Shown here piece after piece: positions 1 through 12,696 of a stretch of DNA of 64,000 nucleotides. Both the position numbers and the translations under genes were made by a program. This stretch comes from Progne subis subis (taxonomy: Eukaryota; Chordata; Aves; Passeriformes; Hirundinidae). The notes under the pieces are model-generated. The model made no database searches, was not told the origin of the DNA, and worked only from the letters and a program-made list of their open reading frames with translations. The DNA lies in contig JAKJHU010000067.1 of the NCBI GenBank assembly GCA_022316685.1, positions 2,614,501-2,678,500 on the forward strand, given 5' to 3'. Position 1 is the stretch's first letter; each line of letters begins with the position of its first letter.

Positions 1-555
1 CGATGAATGTTGGCCTTTTAGCGGTAATGAATCTTTTATCTCGGAACAACTGTCCTGTGAAAGCTATTGGCAGAGTTCATTGTCCACAAGATGAGCCAAA
101 TACATCTCTTAGCCAAAACTGGGATGCCGGTTTCCCTGGCTGGAGGTACCAAACGCCCGCAATGAAGCAGTTGCACCACTTGATGGAGGCATTATCAAGT
201 GGCCCGCTGAAAGGCACATCCTGAAAATTAATGAGCGCAGCTGTAGCTGCCAAGAGAAGATGAAATCTGCTCGATTTTCTAGACTTTCAATAACTAGTAC
301 GCATTGCCTACTTAACAGTAGGTTACATCAACCTGCCAAACTCGGAATAAATCCTTATACTATTACCAAGGTAAATAACAATTACTTCTGCTATGTGAGA
401 GTGGTCTGGGAGCAGACTCACCATAGATGGTTTTGTGGTAGGATTTTTTTCCTTCTTCCCTTCTTCCTGTTCAACAGCCACATTTTGCCCATAATTAGTA
501 GTGGTTTATTTCAAACTAAAGGGAACTGGTGGGGTTTAAACTTCTTACCTCCTTT
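1..555. other. Unique sequence, no gene recognised
   Basis: A 73-codon plus-strand frame is open at 3-224, with a rather even base composition compared with the AT-rich DNA after it. I recognise no domain, and no convincing splice site pair brackets it. It could be a conserved non-coding element or chance. Confidence 0.4.
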
Positions 556-656
556 ACTGAATTTTGTTTTGGTTTGGTTTGGTTTGGTTTGATTTGGGTT
601 TTTTGGGTTTTGTTTTGTTTTGTTTTTTGTTTTGTTTTGTTTTGTTTTGTTTTGTT
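556..656. repeat. T/G-rich low-complexity tract with (TTTTG)n
   Basis: GGTTT units followed by TTTTG units occupy the end of the tract. No coding or structural role is evident. Open frames across it (Phe, Trp, Val, Leu rich) are composition artefacts. Confidence 0.9.
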
Positions 657-2020
657 CTTCCCAGAGAGGAAATTAAATAAGCTTCTCCATCCTAAAATAA
701 ATAAAATGTGTGAACAGCTCGGGAGTAGTCTAGGGAAATGCTACCTCTGAATGCCCTTGTCAAGCTTCTTATCCTGTTTTTGTAAGCCAATTCTTTCCCT
801 TAGGACTTTTGAATATCTCAGATAAAGTTGAATACAAGCAGATATGTATGGGGTTCTACTCCTTTCCAAAAGAGACACTTAAAACACCAAAACACATTGT
901 GAAGCATTTGATTAATATTGCCTACATGCCAGCAAATTACTAGTAGTCAATTTCAGGCTTTGTGGAGGATGATCTAATGAATATAAACAGAATATGAGTA
1001 ATTCAAAAATAATGGGAAAAATTTCCATCAGCAGCAGGCTCTTCACATACAGAGAAAACACCAAAATACTCATTTCAATTTGTTTTATGCTTATAAAATC
1101 AACTTTCCACATTCTCCACTCTAAGGCAGGCACTGATTGGAAGCACTTATTTTCATCTGAAAGTTAGTCCACCCAAGGCTAATGTTAACTGACCCTTTAG
1201 ACCATGTGTGGCAGGTCAAAACAGAATCACAGCATATTCACATTTCTTTCCTCATTTAGGGGTAAGAAACTGGGTGGGAGCATGCTTTCTACTTCCAGAC
1301 AGTAAGTGCTTTGGGAGGGGTGTGATGAAAGGAAGGAACTCACTGGAGTAGGATAATTGCCTCTCACATAGGGGTTGTAATTTCTCTGCCCAAAGGAAAA
1401 CACAAGTATGAGCAGAGAGACTTTATATTTAAAGATCCGCTTAAATTAAGTACAAAGCACTGATTCCAAGATTGGACTGCCTCCTCATGTAGTATAAAGC
1501 TGTAGATTGAGTTGAGTTGCACAGTGATTTACACCAAAATAATGCAACAAGTCTGGAGGTGAGAGACTGATAGATAAACTATACCTGGCTCTTTTTAAAA
1601 AGATTTCTTATAGTTTTATTAACTTCTTTTTCCATTTACTCATGCTTTTGTAGCACTTTCTAAAGACCCTTTTTAACAATTCAGGGTTTTAAAAGATTAT
1701 GAGCAGCTATTTTAACTCCCATTCACCTTATAGGAATGGTGAACATTCAGTACTTCTGACAGTACAGGTTTCCTATTTCTGCTTCCAGATTGGCAACTCT
1801 CAAAGCCCTGACCAAAGGATTCATTGGCTTTTCTGGCTGCAGTATTTTGATCCTTCATGCTGGACTTGCATGGGGAAATATTTTGTAATACAGTAGACTA
1901 CAGTAGTGCCTCTGCCATGATACTTTTTTTTTTTTTTACCACTGTATGTTTTATTAAGCATTAAATAATTCTCACTCTCAAATGTCTAAACCAGTGGGTA
2001 CCATGACTTTTCTGCAGTAT
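657..2020. other. AT-rich unique sequence
   Basis: No repeat family, exon or RNA gene recognised. A short T run lies at 1923-1938. Confidence 0.5.
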
Positions 2021-2193
2021 TTTGGGTGGGTTTTGTTTTGGTTATTTTTTTGGTGGTTTTTTTTTTTTGGGGGGGGGGGGGGGGGGTTTGGGGGTTTTTT
2101 GGGTTTTTTGAGTTTTTGTTTGTTTGTTTGTTTGTTTGTGGGTGGGGTTGTTTTTGTTTTGTTTGTTTTTTTTTGTTTTTTTTTTTTTTGGTT
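2021..2193. repeat. T/G-rich tract with an 18-base G run
   Basis: Runs of T and G dominate, including an uninterrupted G run at 2069-2086, further GGG/GGGG runs, and GTTT units near 2115-2140. The plus strand could form G-quadruplexes. The long open frames on both strands here are low-complexity artefacts. Confidence 0.95.
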
Positions 2194-2326
2194 AGATGAC
2201 ATCCTTTATCCAAAGCATTTATTTTCAAACAGAGGATTGCTTAAGTTCAGTCCTGCTGCCTTATGGATCATGTGTGTCTCTTTACTGGAACTGCACCTGA
2301 AGCTGAAAGTGGGGGAAAGGGGGGAG

Positions 2327-2350
2327 AAAAAAAAAAAAAAAAAAAAAAAA
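2327..2350. repeat. Poly(A) run, 24 bases
   Basis: An uninterrupted A run directly after a purine-rich GGGG-containing stretch. No retroposed gene body is recognised upstream. Confidence 0.9.
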
Positions 2351-4760
2351 GTAGAGGAAGTAATCAAGCCTCAGGCTCATAATAAATGTTTTATTTGCAC
2401 ATAATCCCTGGTATCAAATGGAATAGTGAGGGTGCTTGTGCACAGATTCTATATGTTATCACAGAATATATATGAAACCTGTTGGGAGAAAAGCTTTTTC
2501 TAAAGCACAAAGTGGGGAACAGACAAAGGGAGCTAAAACCTTGACCATGATGAAATTATTCTCTCATTAAAATGAATGAGAGCTGGAGGCATATGGTCCA
2601 TCACAAAAGCAGATCAAATTACAAGATAATCCTAGAGGCATCACTGCAGCATAGAAATTATCATATTTTGATTCACTGTTTCCTAACTGGAGACAGGCTT
2701 CTGGAACAGAATTAGCTTGGATTTACATGATGAAAAGAAATCCAGTGTTAATTGTATTGGTTGACTCTCACCATTACACATGATGACAAGTGACAAAATA
2801 AAGTTCATTTTTCTTCATAGCATGAATGATTTTTATGGTGTTCATTCCAGAACTATCAGGACAGGACACTAATTGCACAAAACATCTGTATATCAGCAAA
2901 GAACTGCCTTTCATCTCAGCAATACCATCTTCATTAATAACAAGGAAGCAAGAGAGAAGCCCACTGCCTTGTAAGTGTGTGATTTGATAACGGGATTTTT
3001 CAGGATCTTAAGGATTTTATCAAGGCATGGCTTTGATAACTCTAAGCAGACAACTGTCAAACATGGCTAGCAGAGAATACACAGGTTAATGGCTGCCCCT
3101 GAAGCATCAACTACTGAGTCTCTGTTTCCAGTAGACATAGAGGAGTCACTGGCATGAAAAACATCACATCCTATGAAAACGATAATAGTTCTGCTAAGCA
3201 CCTTCTTTTGTTTTGCCTTTTTAATGCAAAAAACAGGCTGTTTCTTCCTTTCTATGGTATCATACTGTTCATGATTTCCTTGGCAGGCAAACACGTTATT
3301 TTTGGCCACAGATGCTTTGTTTGTGCTCATTCCTATCTTAGGCTCAGCTCTGTTCTACCCACAGCTATACAGCTTCCCCTTGAGTGTGAGGAGAGATCAA
3401 GTGAGTTTGCAAGAGGCCAAGCACACAGTTCATTAGTAATTTACAATCTTAATTTCTTAGCAATGGGGTCAGATTACTGAATGCATTTTGTAAACAGAGG
3501 ATTCAGCAGTAGCTATTCTTTGTTACAAAAAGAAGGGGCAGCAGGGGAACAGGGAAAGCTGGGCTGTGGGCTGTGGTTTTGTGCCACTTCAAAAGAAAAG
3601 CAATTCATGTGGTTTTGTCTGTACTAGGTCTTCACTCATGCTGCATGATGCCTCTTTTCCAGCTTTATCAAACTGCTGGCTATCCTACATTTTTCTACAT
3701 AATCGTCTTTTTTAGGTGTCTCCAGTTGGCAGCAAGGTCAGACCCAGGCAGGGTCAGACTCTGCAACTCACCTGACCCAGAGCTCAAAACTACAAACAAA
3801 TGGAAGTCATCATCTTTGTAAGAAAAACTATACTGCACAATGCCCAGGCTATACTGAAAATACACAAACTAAATTCTACATCTTCCAACCTCCAATGGCA
3901 GATTTTTTCTTAAAGGCAACTAAAATGTGCCAATCCTCCACACGTATAGAGGGACCACAACAGGCACCAGCCTCTGCAGACAGGAAAGACAGTGCAACAC
4001 CCTGAAAATATCCTGGACCTGCAAAAGAGTGAAGACATCACAGCACTGAATGATCAGAGATCTGCAGAGCAAAGTCTCAAATTCGTATTCTTGCCTGAAA
4101 TGCCTAGAAATTATTCTTGCAAGCATTTTCTGACCTGGACCTGGTTTCGTTAGAAAGCTTTTGCCCCTTCTTCTGGCTGAGCAGCTGAGTCAACATGAGC
4201 AGTATTTAATTTTAGGCATCCAAGTTTGCTGGAATAGTGTCCTCTATATGGACAAGACTTAATCTATGCTCTAGGATTCAACAGCTACAGGTAATTTTCT
4301 CACTGAAGATACCATTTGTTTTGCTCTTTAATTACATTAACTCTCTATAATATATTTTTCCTGTTATTAACAGGGGGAAGAACATTAACTTTTACAGGCA
4401 CAAGACTAACATTCAAACATTTGGCATCCCTTATTTTCCAGTGACCATTGTGACTATTCTCAGAAATTAATTTGATTGCAAAACAAAATATTATTTGACA
4501 TTGTGGAATAAGTGGTAAAACAGATTAATATTTTGCTGTCAGCCAAACAGCAAGAAGATGTAAATGGATTTTTTGTTTCTTTGACATAATTTTCTAGATT
4601 TGATTTCAGTTTTGTGATCCTATATACCTGAAGAAACCCCAGGTACCATTCCTGTTTATGGGGATCTCAGATCAGAGAGCCATCTCTGAAATTCTTTATC
4701 AATATATCAAATCAAGCTTAACTACCACAAGAGAAATTTGAAGCTGCTTTATTAACCAGT

Positions 4761-4761
<1 letters not shown>
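2351..4761. other. AT-rich unique sequence
   Basis: Open frames at 3154-3480 (108 codons) and 3573-3821 (82 codons) resemble no family I know and lack gene context. A 36-base segment at 3365-3400 has splice-like ends (CCCACAG before, GTGAGT after) but is too short to support alone. Confidence 0.5.

Positions 4762-4795
<34 letters not shown>
4762..4795. repeat. Poly(A) run, 34 bases
   Basis: Uninterrupted A run in AT-rich unique DNA. It has no visible retrogene or LINE body next to it. CR1, the main avian LINE, does not end in poly(A), so this is more likely a grown mononucleotide repeat. Confidence 0.9.
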
Positions 4796-4797
<2 letters not shown>

Positions 4798-4984
4798 AAC
4801 ACACTGAAGTATATTTGCATGTAAAACATTAACGATACACTTTCTGTATACTTGATTGCAATACTGTGCTTTTTTTTTTTTTTTTTTTCATTCCTTGTAA
4901 GAACATAAAATGTGGGGGGTTTTGTGGAATCTGTGGGCCTTTAAAGTATTTAAATAATTTTGAAAGCCAGCTGCAACTAATTTC

Positions 4985-5312
4985 TACTAGTTGTTTGTTT
5001 GGTTTGGGTTTTTTTGGTTGGTTGGGGTTTTTTTGTTTTTTGGGGTTTGGTTTTTTCTTTTGTTTTAATTTCTGTACATGACTGAGAGAAATATTTCAAA
5101 AGCTAAAATCTTGTGTTGATGAAATTTGGTTGATCTTTCAGCCAAAATGGGTTTTATGACAAAAATAAAAATAATTTAAAAAATTAAAAAGAAAGGAAAA
5201 AAAAAAAAAAAACAAAAAACCAAAAAAACACATCAACAGGGTTTGTGGTTTTTGGTGGGTTTTTTTTGTTTGTTTTTGGGTTTTGTGGTTTTGTTTTGTT
5301 TGTTTTTTTACC
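4985..5312. repeat. Cluster of T/G-rich and A-rich low-complexity tracts
   Basis: T/G tracts at 4990-5065 and 5238-5312 flank an A-rich stretch near 5160-5230. The two T/G tracts have the same strand and similar composition, so they may share an origin. A T run also precedes the cluster at about 4870-4889. Confidence 0.8.
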
Positions 5313-7034
5313 CTAATTTGCCCAGTCTCTTGCAATAAAGCAATATATTAATATAGGCTAAATTCAGAGCTCTTAACAGTGATGTTTTGTTCATCCTTTG
5401 AAATAAGGCCACCCTTTCCAAAAGTAAGTCAACTGTAGTTTGTTGCCCAAATATCCTCAGTAATAATTAAAATCTCCCCATATGTGAATAGATTTTGTTT
5501 CCAAGCTGGCCATAGGATAACTGGGTCTGACTTTACCTTTTCTTCCTTGCTTGCTATCCTTTGCTAGGCAATACCTTTTGTACCATCTCTGAGACACAGT
5601 TGGCCCAGACTTAATGAAGGCTAAAAAGTAAATGATGCATTCTTACTGCCCACTTAACTTGAATAATTGGCTGCCGTTGCTTATTTTGCAGTTTTCTGAG
5701 GGAAATCTTAGGCTCCAAAAAATTAAATGAACTTGAACAAAAGATGGCTAAGCTTTTCTTACCATTGACTGGCAAGTAACCTACATGATATTAACCTTCT
5801 GAAGCTAACTATTCACTCAAAATGTGTCAGAGATGAGGCATAATTATAATCAAAGTTGTGGATCTGTAGAACTACTTAACAAACCCACATCTTCCTCAGA
5901 AATGTAAATGTTTTACTCTTTTTTTAAGAGTCCTCTGTTGCTGTGACCTCCCTGCACTGTGAAAAATTAGAATTTATTCCTACTCCTTATTTATTCTCTT
6001 CACAAGAGTTTTCCCTTAATTTGATGACCTTTCCTTGTATCTCATTACTCATTGGTGTTTTTAAGCCTTTTAAGAACCTTTTGGGGAAGAACCATGAAAT
6101 ATTTTGATCTTCCAAATATTTCCCCCTTTAAAACATTGTACAGATTGGAACAGGCAGGACAATCAACAATATAGAGACATTTCAAATATAGCTGTTCTCT
6201 GGGACACTTCTGCTGAGGGGGACATGTCTGTAGCATGTCATGACACCATTTTGCAGCTTATAACTGGCTTTTCTTCCTGAAGACCCTACCACATAAACCA
6301 GTTTGGTGTGCATCCACGTCTTCTAAGTGCTAGGATATTGTTGGAGATACACCTAAACATAGGAGCTGATGAGGACTTTAGAGTTCAACAATTTGCAAGT
6401 GCTTAAGAAGACAGAGACCTGCCTGCAGGACTAGAAACCAAACCTTAGATGTCTCCATTTAAGTTGTTTCAACTACAAAAACATCTGAAAGTGCCTGGGC
6501 TGGAAAGAAGGATTTAAGAGGAGGGGACAACATGGTGGGCAAAAGGGAGATTTACTTTAAAGGCTTATATTTTGGGTGTTTCATAGAGGAAATAAGCACT
6601 ACTTTATTTAGAGATACGGTTCTCTAGAATTGTTATGTGTGTATGTATATTAGTAAGACTCCAGAGAGAAAATGTTGCCAGTGTCCTTCAGGAACATCAA
6701 GAAAAAGGTAGGAAATATTCTGCTTCCAGCCTCTGGGAGACTCAGGGATCTGTGGCAGCTATACAGGTACCACTAACCATTTCAACAGGATCTTAAAAAT
6801 GATCACTAGTGACAATCTCAAGTAAGATATTTGCAATCATAATATTCATACACTTAGAAATCTCTTCCTTGATCATGACTACCTTGATCCTTAACAGAGT
6901 ATAATCAAAATCTATTTTCCTAATTGAATAGCCTTCATTCACAATAAAACTGTTTCAGTGAATTAAACTGAATATTCAAAGTATTGTCTTTGAATAGTGT
7001 GAACAACTTAACTTAAATTAGATGGACTTTAATT
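5313..7034. other. AT-rich unique sequence
   Basis: No exon, RNA gene or recognised interspersed repeat. Confidence 0.5.
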
Positions 7035-7768
7035 CTGAATTGATTTGATTTGTCCCTGGATGTACAGACAGACTGGGGAATGAGATGCTGGAGAGCATCA
7101 TCATGAAAGAGACCTGGGGGTGCTGGTCGATGGCAAGTTGACCATGAGTCAGCAGGGCCCTGGCAGGCAGGAGAGCCAACCTTGATCTGGGGTGCACCAG
7201 GCACAGCATTGACAGCCGGGCAAGGTGGGGGATTGGCCAGTTCTGCTCTGACCTGAAGCAGTCTCACCTCAAATCCTGTGTGCAGTGCTGGGCACTAAAA
7301 TGTAAAAAAGATATGGAGCTATTAGAGAACATCCAAATGAAGGAAAAAAAGAGATGATGAAGGGCCTTGAGAGGAAGGCTTACAAGGAGAGACTGAGGTT
7401 ACTTGGTCTGTGCAGCCTGGAGGAGATTGAGGGGAAACCTCGTTGCAGTTACAACTTCCTCCTGAGGGAAAGAGGGGGACAGACATTGATCTCTTCTCTG
7501 CGGTGACCAGTGAGAGGGTCCAAAGGAATGACCTGAACTTGTGTCAGGGGAGGTTTAGGTTGGATATTAGGAAAAGCTTCTTCAGCCTGAGGGTGGTTAA
7601 GCGCTGGAACAGGCTCCCCAGGGAAGTGGTCACAGTATCAAGCCTGACAGAGTTTAAATGAGGACACAGGGTGTGATTCTTGGTGTGGTCCAGTGCAGCA
7701 CCAAGAGTTGGACTTGATGATCCTTATGGGTCTATTCCAATTCAGAACATTCTGTGATTCTTTCATAA
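7035..7768 (+). mobile_element. CR1 LINE fragment: ORF2 C-terminus and 3' end
   Basis: A 5'-truncated, sense-strand CR1. The region 7443-7661 reads as the C-terminal end of the CR1 ORF2 protein ([10 protein letters not shown] is visible near its end). The element finishes with the diagnostic CR1 3' terminus: a TTGGACTTGATGATCC block at about 7708, then the closing ATTCTGTGATTC near 7750. The ORF2 frame is broken by indels upstream of 7443, so the copy is dead. The 5' edge is approximate. CR1 is the dominant LINE of birds and truncation of this kind is its usual form. Confidence 0.92.
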
Positions 7769-8730
7769 CATAGTCCTTCATTTTTTGTGGGGTTTGATTT
7801 GATCATTGCTTTTTCTAGTTCTGACTTCTGACTTCTTCCTGATTTTAAAGACAGATCCAGGACTAGCTGCATTGAGGGCGGTGTGCACATCTGTTTACTT
7901 CTAGACAGGATGTAAAGAGTCTTGGTGTTATCAATATGCCCATGAGAATGAGGGACACTATTACTAGCAAAGTCTCTTTGCTAAGGTACATTGTAGTAAT
8001 CAGCTCTCAATAAAATCAAGCTTAAATAGCCTTACCAGCTATATTGTAACTTTCCTCCTTATGACTGAGAGCAATTCTGAAGTTGTGTAGGTTAGAAAAG
8101 AAGCTGTGTGGCTAGGAAAGAAAAAGAACAGTTAGGCCAAACTCCATTGGCCTTAAACCAGCAATGTTGAACATTTGAGCCCCTGAAGATTGCTGAAAAA
8201 CTGTACACCAGCCTGATTTATTCTCATAGATATCTGTCTGTAGCTACTATGGTGATCAGCATTCAATCTGTGCCTTGTATACCAAGAAATGACAGCTCTT
8301 TAACAAAAGCCAAAGAAAGCAGCAATGTCAATAATAAGATCCCATGTTCTGGACTGTGTAGCAGTTTTCTGAGTACTTCCTTTTCCCCTGCTTCAGAGAA
8401 GACAATAGTTGTTATGATCCCAGGGACAAGGGAGGAGGAGGTCAGGGGAAAAAGAATGTGTAATTTGGAAGAAAATATAAAACTGGTACAGAGTTTTTAT
8501 TCTTTCCTTTCTTGCCTTACAGTGGACTCATTTTTTTTCTCTCTAGTTGAGCATAATTTTGAAAAGGTCATGTAGGACTCTAGTCTATGCAATTATTTTC
8601 AATATGTCCTTCATTAACAAGGGTGTGAATGAAAAAAATCTTTGCATTAAAAATTATGGCATAGTTTGGTTGATAAAAGTTCAGATGGGAAAATTCTTCT
8701 CTTCAGTTTTGTAGACCAGTAACCATGCAT
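7769..8730. other. AT-rich unique sequence
   Basis: Nothing recognised. A 108-codon frame at 8249-8575 has no similarity I know and no splice context. Confidence 0.5.
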
Positions 8731-8960
8731 TAAAATTCCAAAACAAATAAACAAAACACCAAGAAAAAACAGGTGGATGACAAATCATGGAACAAAAGCT
8801 GGCGTCTCAATTTTTTAGGAAGAAAAACTAATATAAATTGTCAATAGTACCTCTTGCCCAAGAAAAAGTTCCCAGAGAAGACAAAGAGGGCAGAAAAACC
8901 CCAAATCAACCAACCAAAAAAAACCCCACAAAAAAACCTCAAAACACCAACCCAAACTTA
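8731..8960. repeat. A/C-rich low-complexity region
   Basis: AAACA and CCAAA-type units interrupted by unique bases. In composition it is the complement of the T/G-rich tracts seen elsewhere in the window. Confidence 0.7.
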
Positions 8961-10483
8961 ATAATATCTTAGAACTAACTGAAGAACAAAAGCTGAGTAA
9001 ATGGAAATAGCTGAGCAAATACAGAAAGGAATGAAATTAATAGAGAAAGCTGTGAAAACACAGAGATTACTTTGTTTATTACAAACACATTAAATTTCTT
9101 CCTAGCGTGTAAACTAAAATGTTCTTTTCCCATTTATTGGTTCCTTGCAATCTATTACACTTGTAATATACTGGGCAAGTTAGAAGAATGGAGAGACTCC
9201 TGTTTCCTGAGGTCATTACTGGCTGATTTGGGACACACATTTCATATAGTAAGGCTTCTGAAAAGTTTGAGAGAGGAGTTTCCAAAAGACCAAACTCTTA
9301 TCTGGTATCTCTGGTATCTTCGTTGGAGGAGATCTGGATGATCTGATGTGCACCATAAGACAAGGCACATAAATGAAACACCAAAGTGTAACATTCACTT
9401 CTAACAGGGTGAGTCTCCACCCACCCCCTAATGACTTGCAGTGTTAGTACCTAAAAGGGAAGAAGGAAACACTGATTGATTTTAGAAAGATAACTCTATG
9501 AAATACTCCCGTTCATTGCATACCATTGCTGTTCTAGAAGTTGTTGTTCAGCACATAAAACTTTAAAGACAAGGAGAAAGACATAAAAAGTCAGGATACA
9601 GGAACTGAAATTCTATGTGTGACTTTTCTGAAAAACATTTGCCTAGTCTTAGGTCAGACATTTCTCCTTCATATGATCCTTTTGTGGAGAAAGAACCCCT
9701 GTACAGTACAGTAAAACATAAAAAACCAAGATGGGTTTTCATAAAACTGACTTCAACCTAGCTGAATCCAAAATGGTAATTTGTAAACTGGGTTCTTTCA
9801 AAGTTTAGGCAAAGCCCTTAATGAGTAGAACGTATTGCCATTTGACATTTTACTCCTCCTACCTCCTTAGTCAAACTCCACTTGAATTCAACAATCACTT
9901 ACATCAAATGAAGATATGTTCCAGCAAATAATGTCTTTACTGGTATGTATAAAAAAACATTTCTGAGTGGTTTATGTATCTCTCAGTTTGAAATGTTATT
10001 GTCTTTTAAATACTGTAATTATTAAAAAGTGGAAAATACACAACTTTCTGAATTTCATTGCTCCTTAGTGGACAATGAGGTCAAATCCAACATGGCAGAT
10101 GTCAATGGTAAAGCTTCCCTCTAAGTTTAAGCAGAAAATTTCATCCACATTTTTCTTGCGCATTTTGTCATGACATACCAGCTTCTTTAGGAAAACACAG
10201 AGGACACAAGGTGGAGCCAAAGATCCTTGAAGAAAACAATTCATAACTTTTTAACTGAGCTCTTTCGAAAAAGGCACGCAAGAAAAAGCTTAAAATCCCG
10301 CATTTGAAGTAAGTAGTTGAAATAACTAGAAGTAGAATCTGGCTGTTACTGTCTATAATTCAAATCACAAGGATGTCTTTATATTATAATAATGAAAAAT
10401 TGTTTATTTGTCTCCCCATATTTTGCTTTTGAATAATGTATCCAGACTTAATGAACTTATTTTTCTTCAAAAGGCACACTCAA
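8961..10483. other. AT-rich unique sequence
   Basis: No supported gene, repeat or RNA. Overlapping 60-90 codon frames on both strands at 9072-9398 look like chance. Confidence 0.5.
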
Positions 10484-10648
10484 AGAAAAAAAAAAGAAAA
10501 GAAAAGAAAAGAAAAGAAAAGAAAAGAAAAGAAAAGAAAAGAAAAGAAAAGAAAAGAAAAGAAAAGAAAAGAAAAGAAAAGAAAAGAAAAGAAAAGAAAA
10601 GAAAAGAAAAGAAAAGAAAAGAAAGAAAAGAAAAAAAAAAAAAAAGAA
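10484..10648 (+). repeat. (GAAAA)n pentanucleotide microsatellite
   Basis: Twenty-five consecutive perfect GAAAA units occupy 10496-10620, flanked by impure A-rich sequence on both sides. The perfect length implies recent slippage and probable length polymorphism. The Lys/Glu/Arg frames read across it are artefacts. Confidence 0.97.
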
Positions 10649-11591
10649 GCTTTTAGCTTATTCTTATTTCACTAGGGTTTTGGTTGACTGACTGAATATT
10701 TTACTGTTTGGATTTTTTTGTTTGTGTTCTGTTAACTTTTTGATAGGTGGAAGAAATAGAAGTTATAGTCTAGATTACATATACTATTTTTTTGTTTGTA
10801 TAAAACACTTTGAAAACTCAAGAGCAAAGTGAGAGGGAAATTAAAGCTACTCTTATTCTAATGTGAGATGATTAATCTTTAATCCTCTGAATTGGGTTGA
10901 TAAGGATTTTCATTACTGCATTCAGTAAGCATATTTTATATCAAGTCATCTACAGTTTCAGTGGCAAGGCTCACATCAAACTGTATTCCATGTCCCTTGA
11001 AACTTGAGAACATTTATTTTCTCTTTTTTTCCTGACAGTTTACTAGAAGGATGAGATGACAGATAATATTTCACAGCTGTCATCATCATCTGGTTTCACC
11101 CACATACATGTGCCTTCACAAAGCAAGTGAAAGAGACTGGAAATTAGGGCTGCACTCCTACTCATGTCTAGAATTTAGTTTACAAAAAGGACCAGACTTG
11201 AAAACTTACCGTGTTAGAACTGAAACTGATGAATTATATATCTGAATTCTCTGTTTCCCTATTAGTTTAACAAAGCCATTCATATGATTACAGAAAAACA
11301 CCTTTGTAAGGGTTGAGGTCTTCCTTGAGCAACAGACTGCTTTGTTTTTGGATGCTCATCATGCTGTTGTTAAAAGAAAGGCAGGAATAATTTGCAGCAG
11401 ACAAAACTAGACTCCCAGAAACATTCCCATGCTATTCCCAGATATGCTTAGCTGTTAATATTTAAATGGCCAGTATTAAAAATGTTGACTTGAAAATTAT
11501 ATGCATAGTTAAGTACATAGAAATATGGACTTTCACATAGATTCCATGTAAAACCAGCTAGAAATGAAATATTTACTACTCTTTGCTTTAA

Positions 11592-11626
<35 letters not shown>

Positions 11627-12696
11627 CCAGACACTGTGATAGAACAAAACAAGTAATGTTTTCATTCCCATAACTGCTTGCACAGTGATGAATGAAGGTG
11701 TCAATCTTATCTCCTAGCTGCTTAAGAAAAATCATGTACAAGCAACAAGCATATTCAAAATCATTGCAAAAATTGCTTGCTATATGCTACTGCTTCTCTG
11801 CTTTTCCATTAACAGACCAATTTCCCTATAATTATCTTTCAGAAATAAAATAAATAAATTATTTCAGGGTTTGTGTGGGGTTTTTTTAAATCTTAAATAT
11901 CACTGTCTTCAAAAAAGAGACCTAGTACTGTTCAGTAATGTGAAGATAATAGTAAAAATGACAGAGGAAACTAGAAATTTAAATTTCATTTTTCCTGTTT
12001 GTCCTCTATTTTTAATTTTTATCTACTGAAAATAGAGCTTACTGACTTCTACATCTTATGTTTAAAACTGGACAGTAGCTCTAAGCATGAAAGAGAATAT
12101 TCTGATATATATCCAGCTTAAAAATCCAGAACAGAAACACTGAATAGCAGGGCTGCAAAGTGCCAGTTGTTTTCAAAGCCATTCCTTTAAGCGGGGGAGG
12201 GAGGGGGGAGAAACATGAAAGCTGTGTACTTGGCAAAAGAAAAACATACACAAAATGCTGTGGCAGATTGTTGCAGTGAAAATAAATCTGACTTCTCAGC
12301 CACATTCAAAGTCAAGCTGCCACAAAATTCTGAAAGGAATCATACAAGTCAAGAGTGGTATTAAGCATAGGAGCATAAAGTAGTTCAAGCATTACAGTCA
12401 AGTGAAACCATTACATTCATTCTGTAGTGTAGCTTTTTAAGTGAAGAAAAGGACAATGTATTGCTAAATTAACTTCATCTGACCTTGCACTACAAAGGAA
12501 GAAGATATTGAACACAAATAAGGAAGCATTTACTGCTAAATTAATTGACAAAAGTACTAAACACAGAAAAAATATCTGAGAAACAAAATTTACAGGAGCT
12601 ATATTTGAAGGCGGGAAAGCTAGAAATGCATAGATAGGATCCAAATTTCTTTTTCCCTATACTTATGCCAGCTGAGAACTACTGGCCTCTGCCTCA
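10649..12696. other. AT-rich unique sequence
   Basis: Contains a 29-base poly(A) run at 11595-11623 and a G-rich stretch near 12190-12212. No exon or interspersed repeat recognised. Confidence 0.5.

Noticed and set aside
1978..2404. Phe/Gly-rich and Lys/Pro-rich frames on both strands
   Set aside because: Low-complexity T/G and A runs, not protein.
3365..3400. 36-base splice-bounded microexon
   Set aside because: Good acceptor and donor, but open in two phases and with no partner exon nearby; expected by chance in 64 kb.
3154..3480. 108-codon frame as a small protein gene
   Set aside because: No known similarity, no signal or domain pattern, no promoter or splice context.
10408..10675. Lys/Glu/Arg-rich open frames
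   Set aside because: Pure translation of the GAAAA microsatellite.
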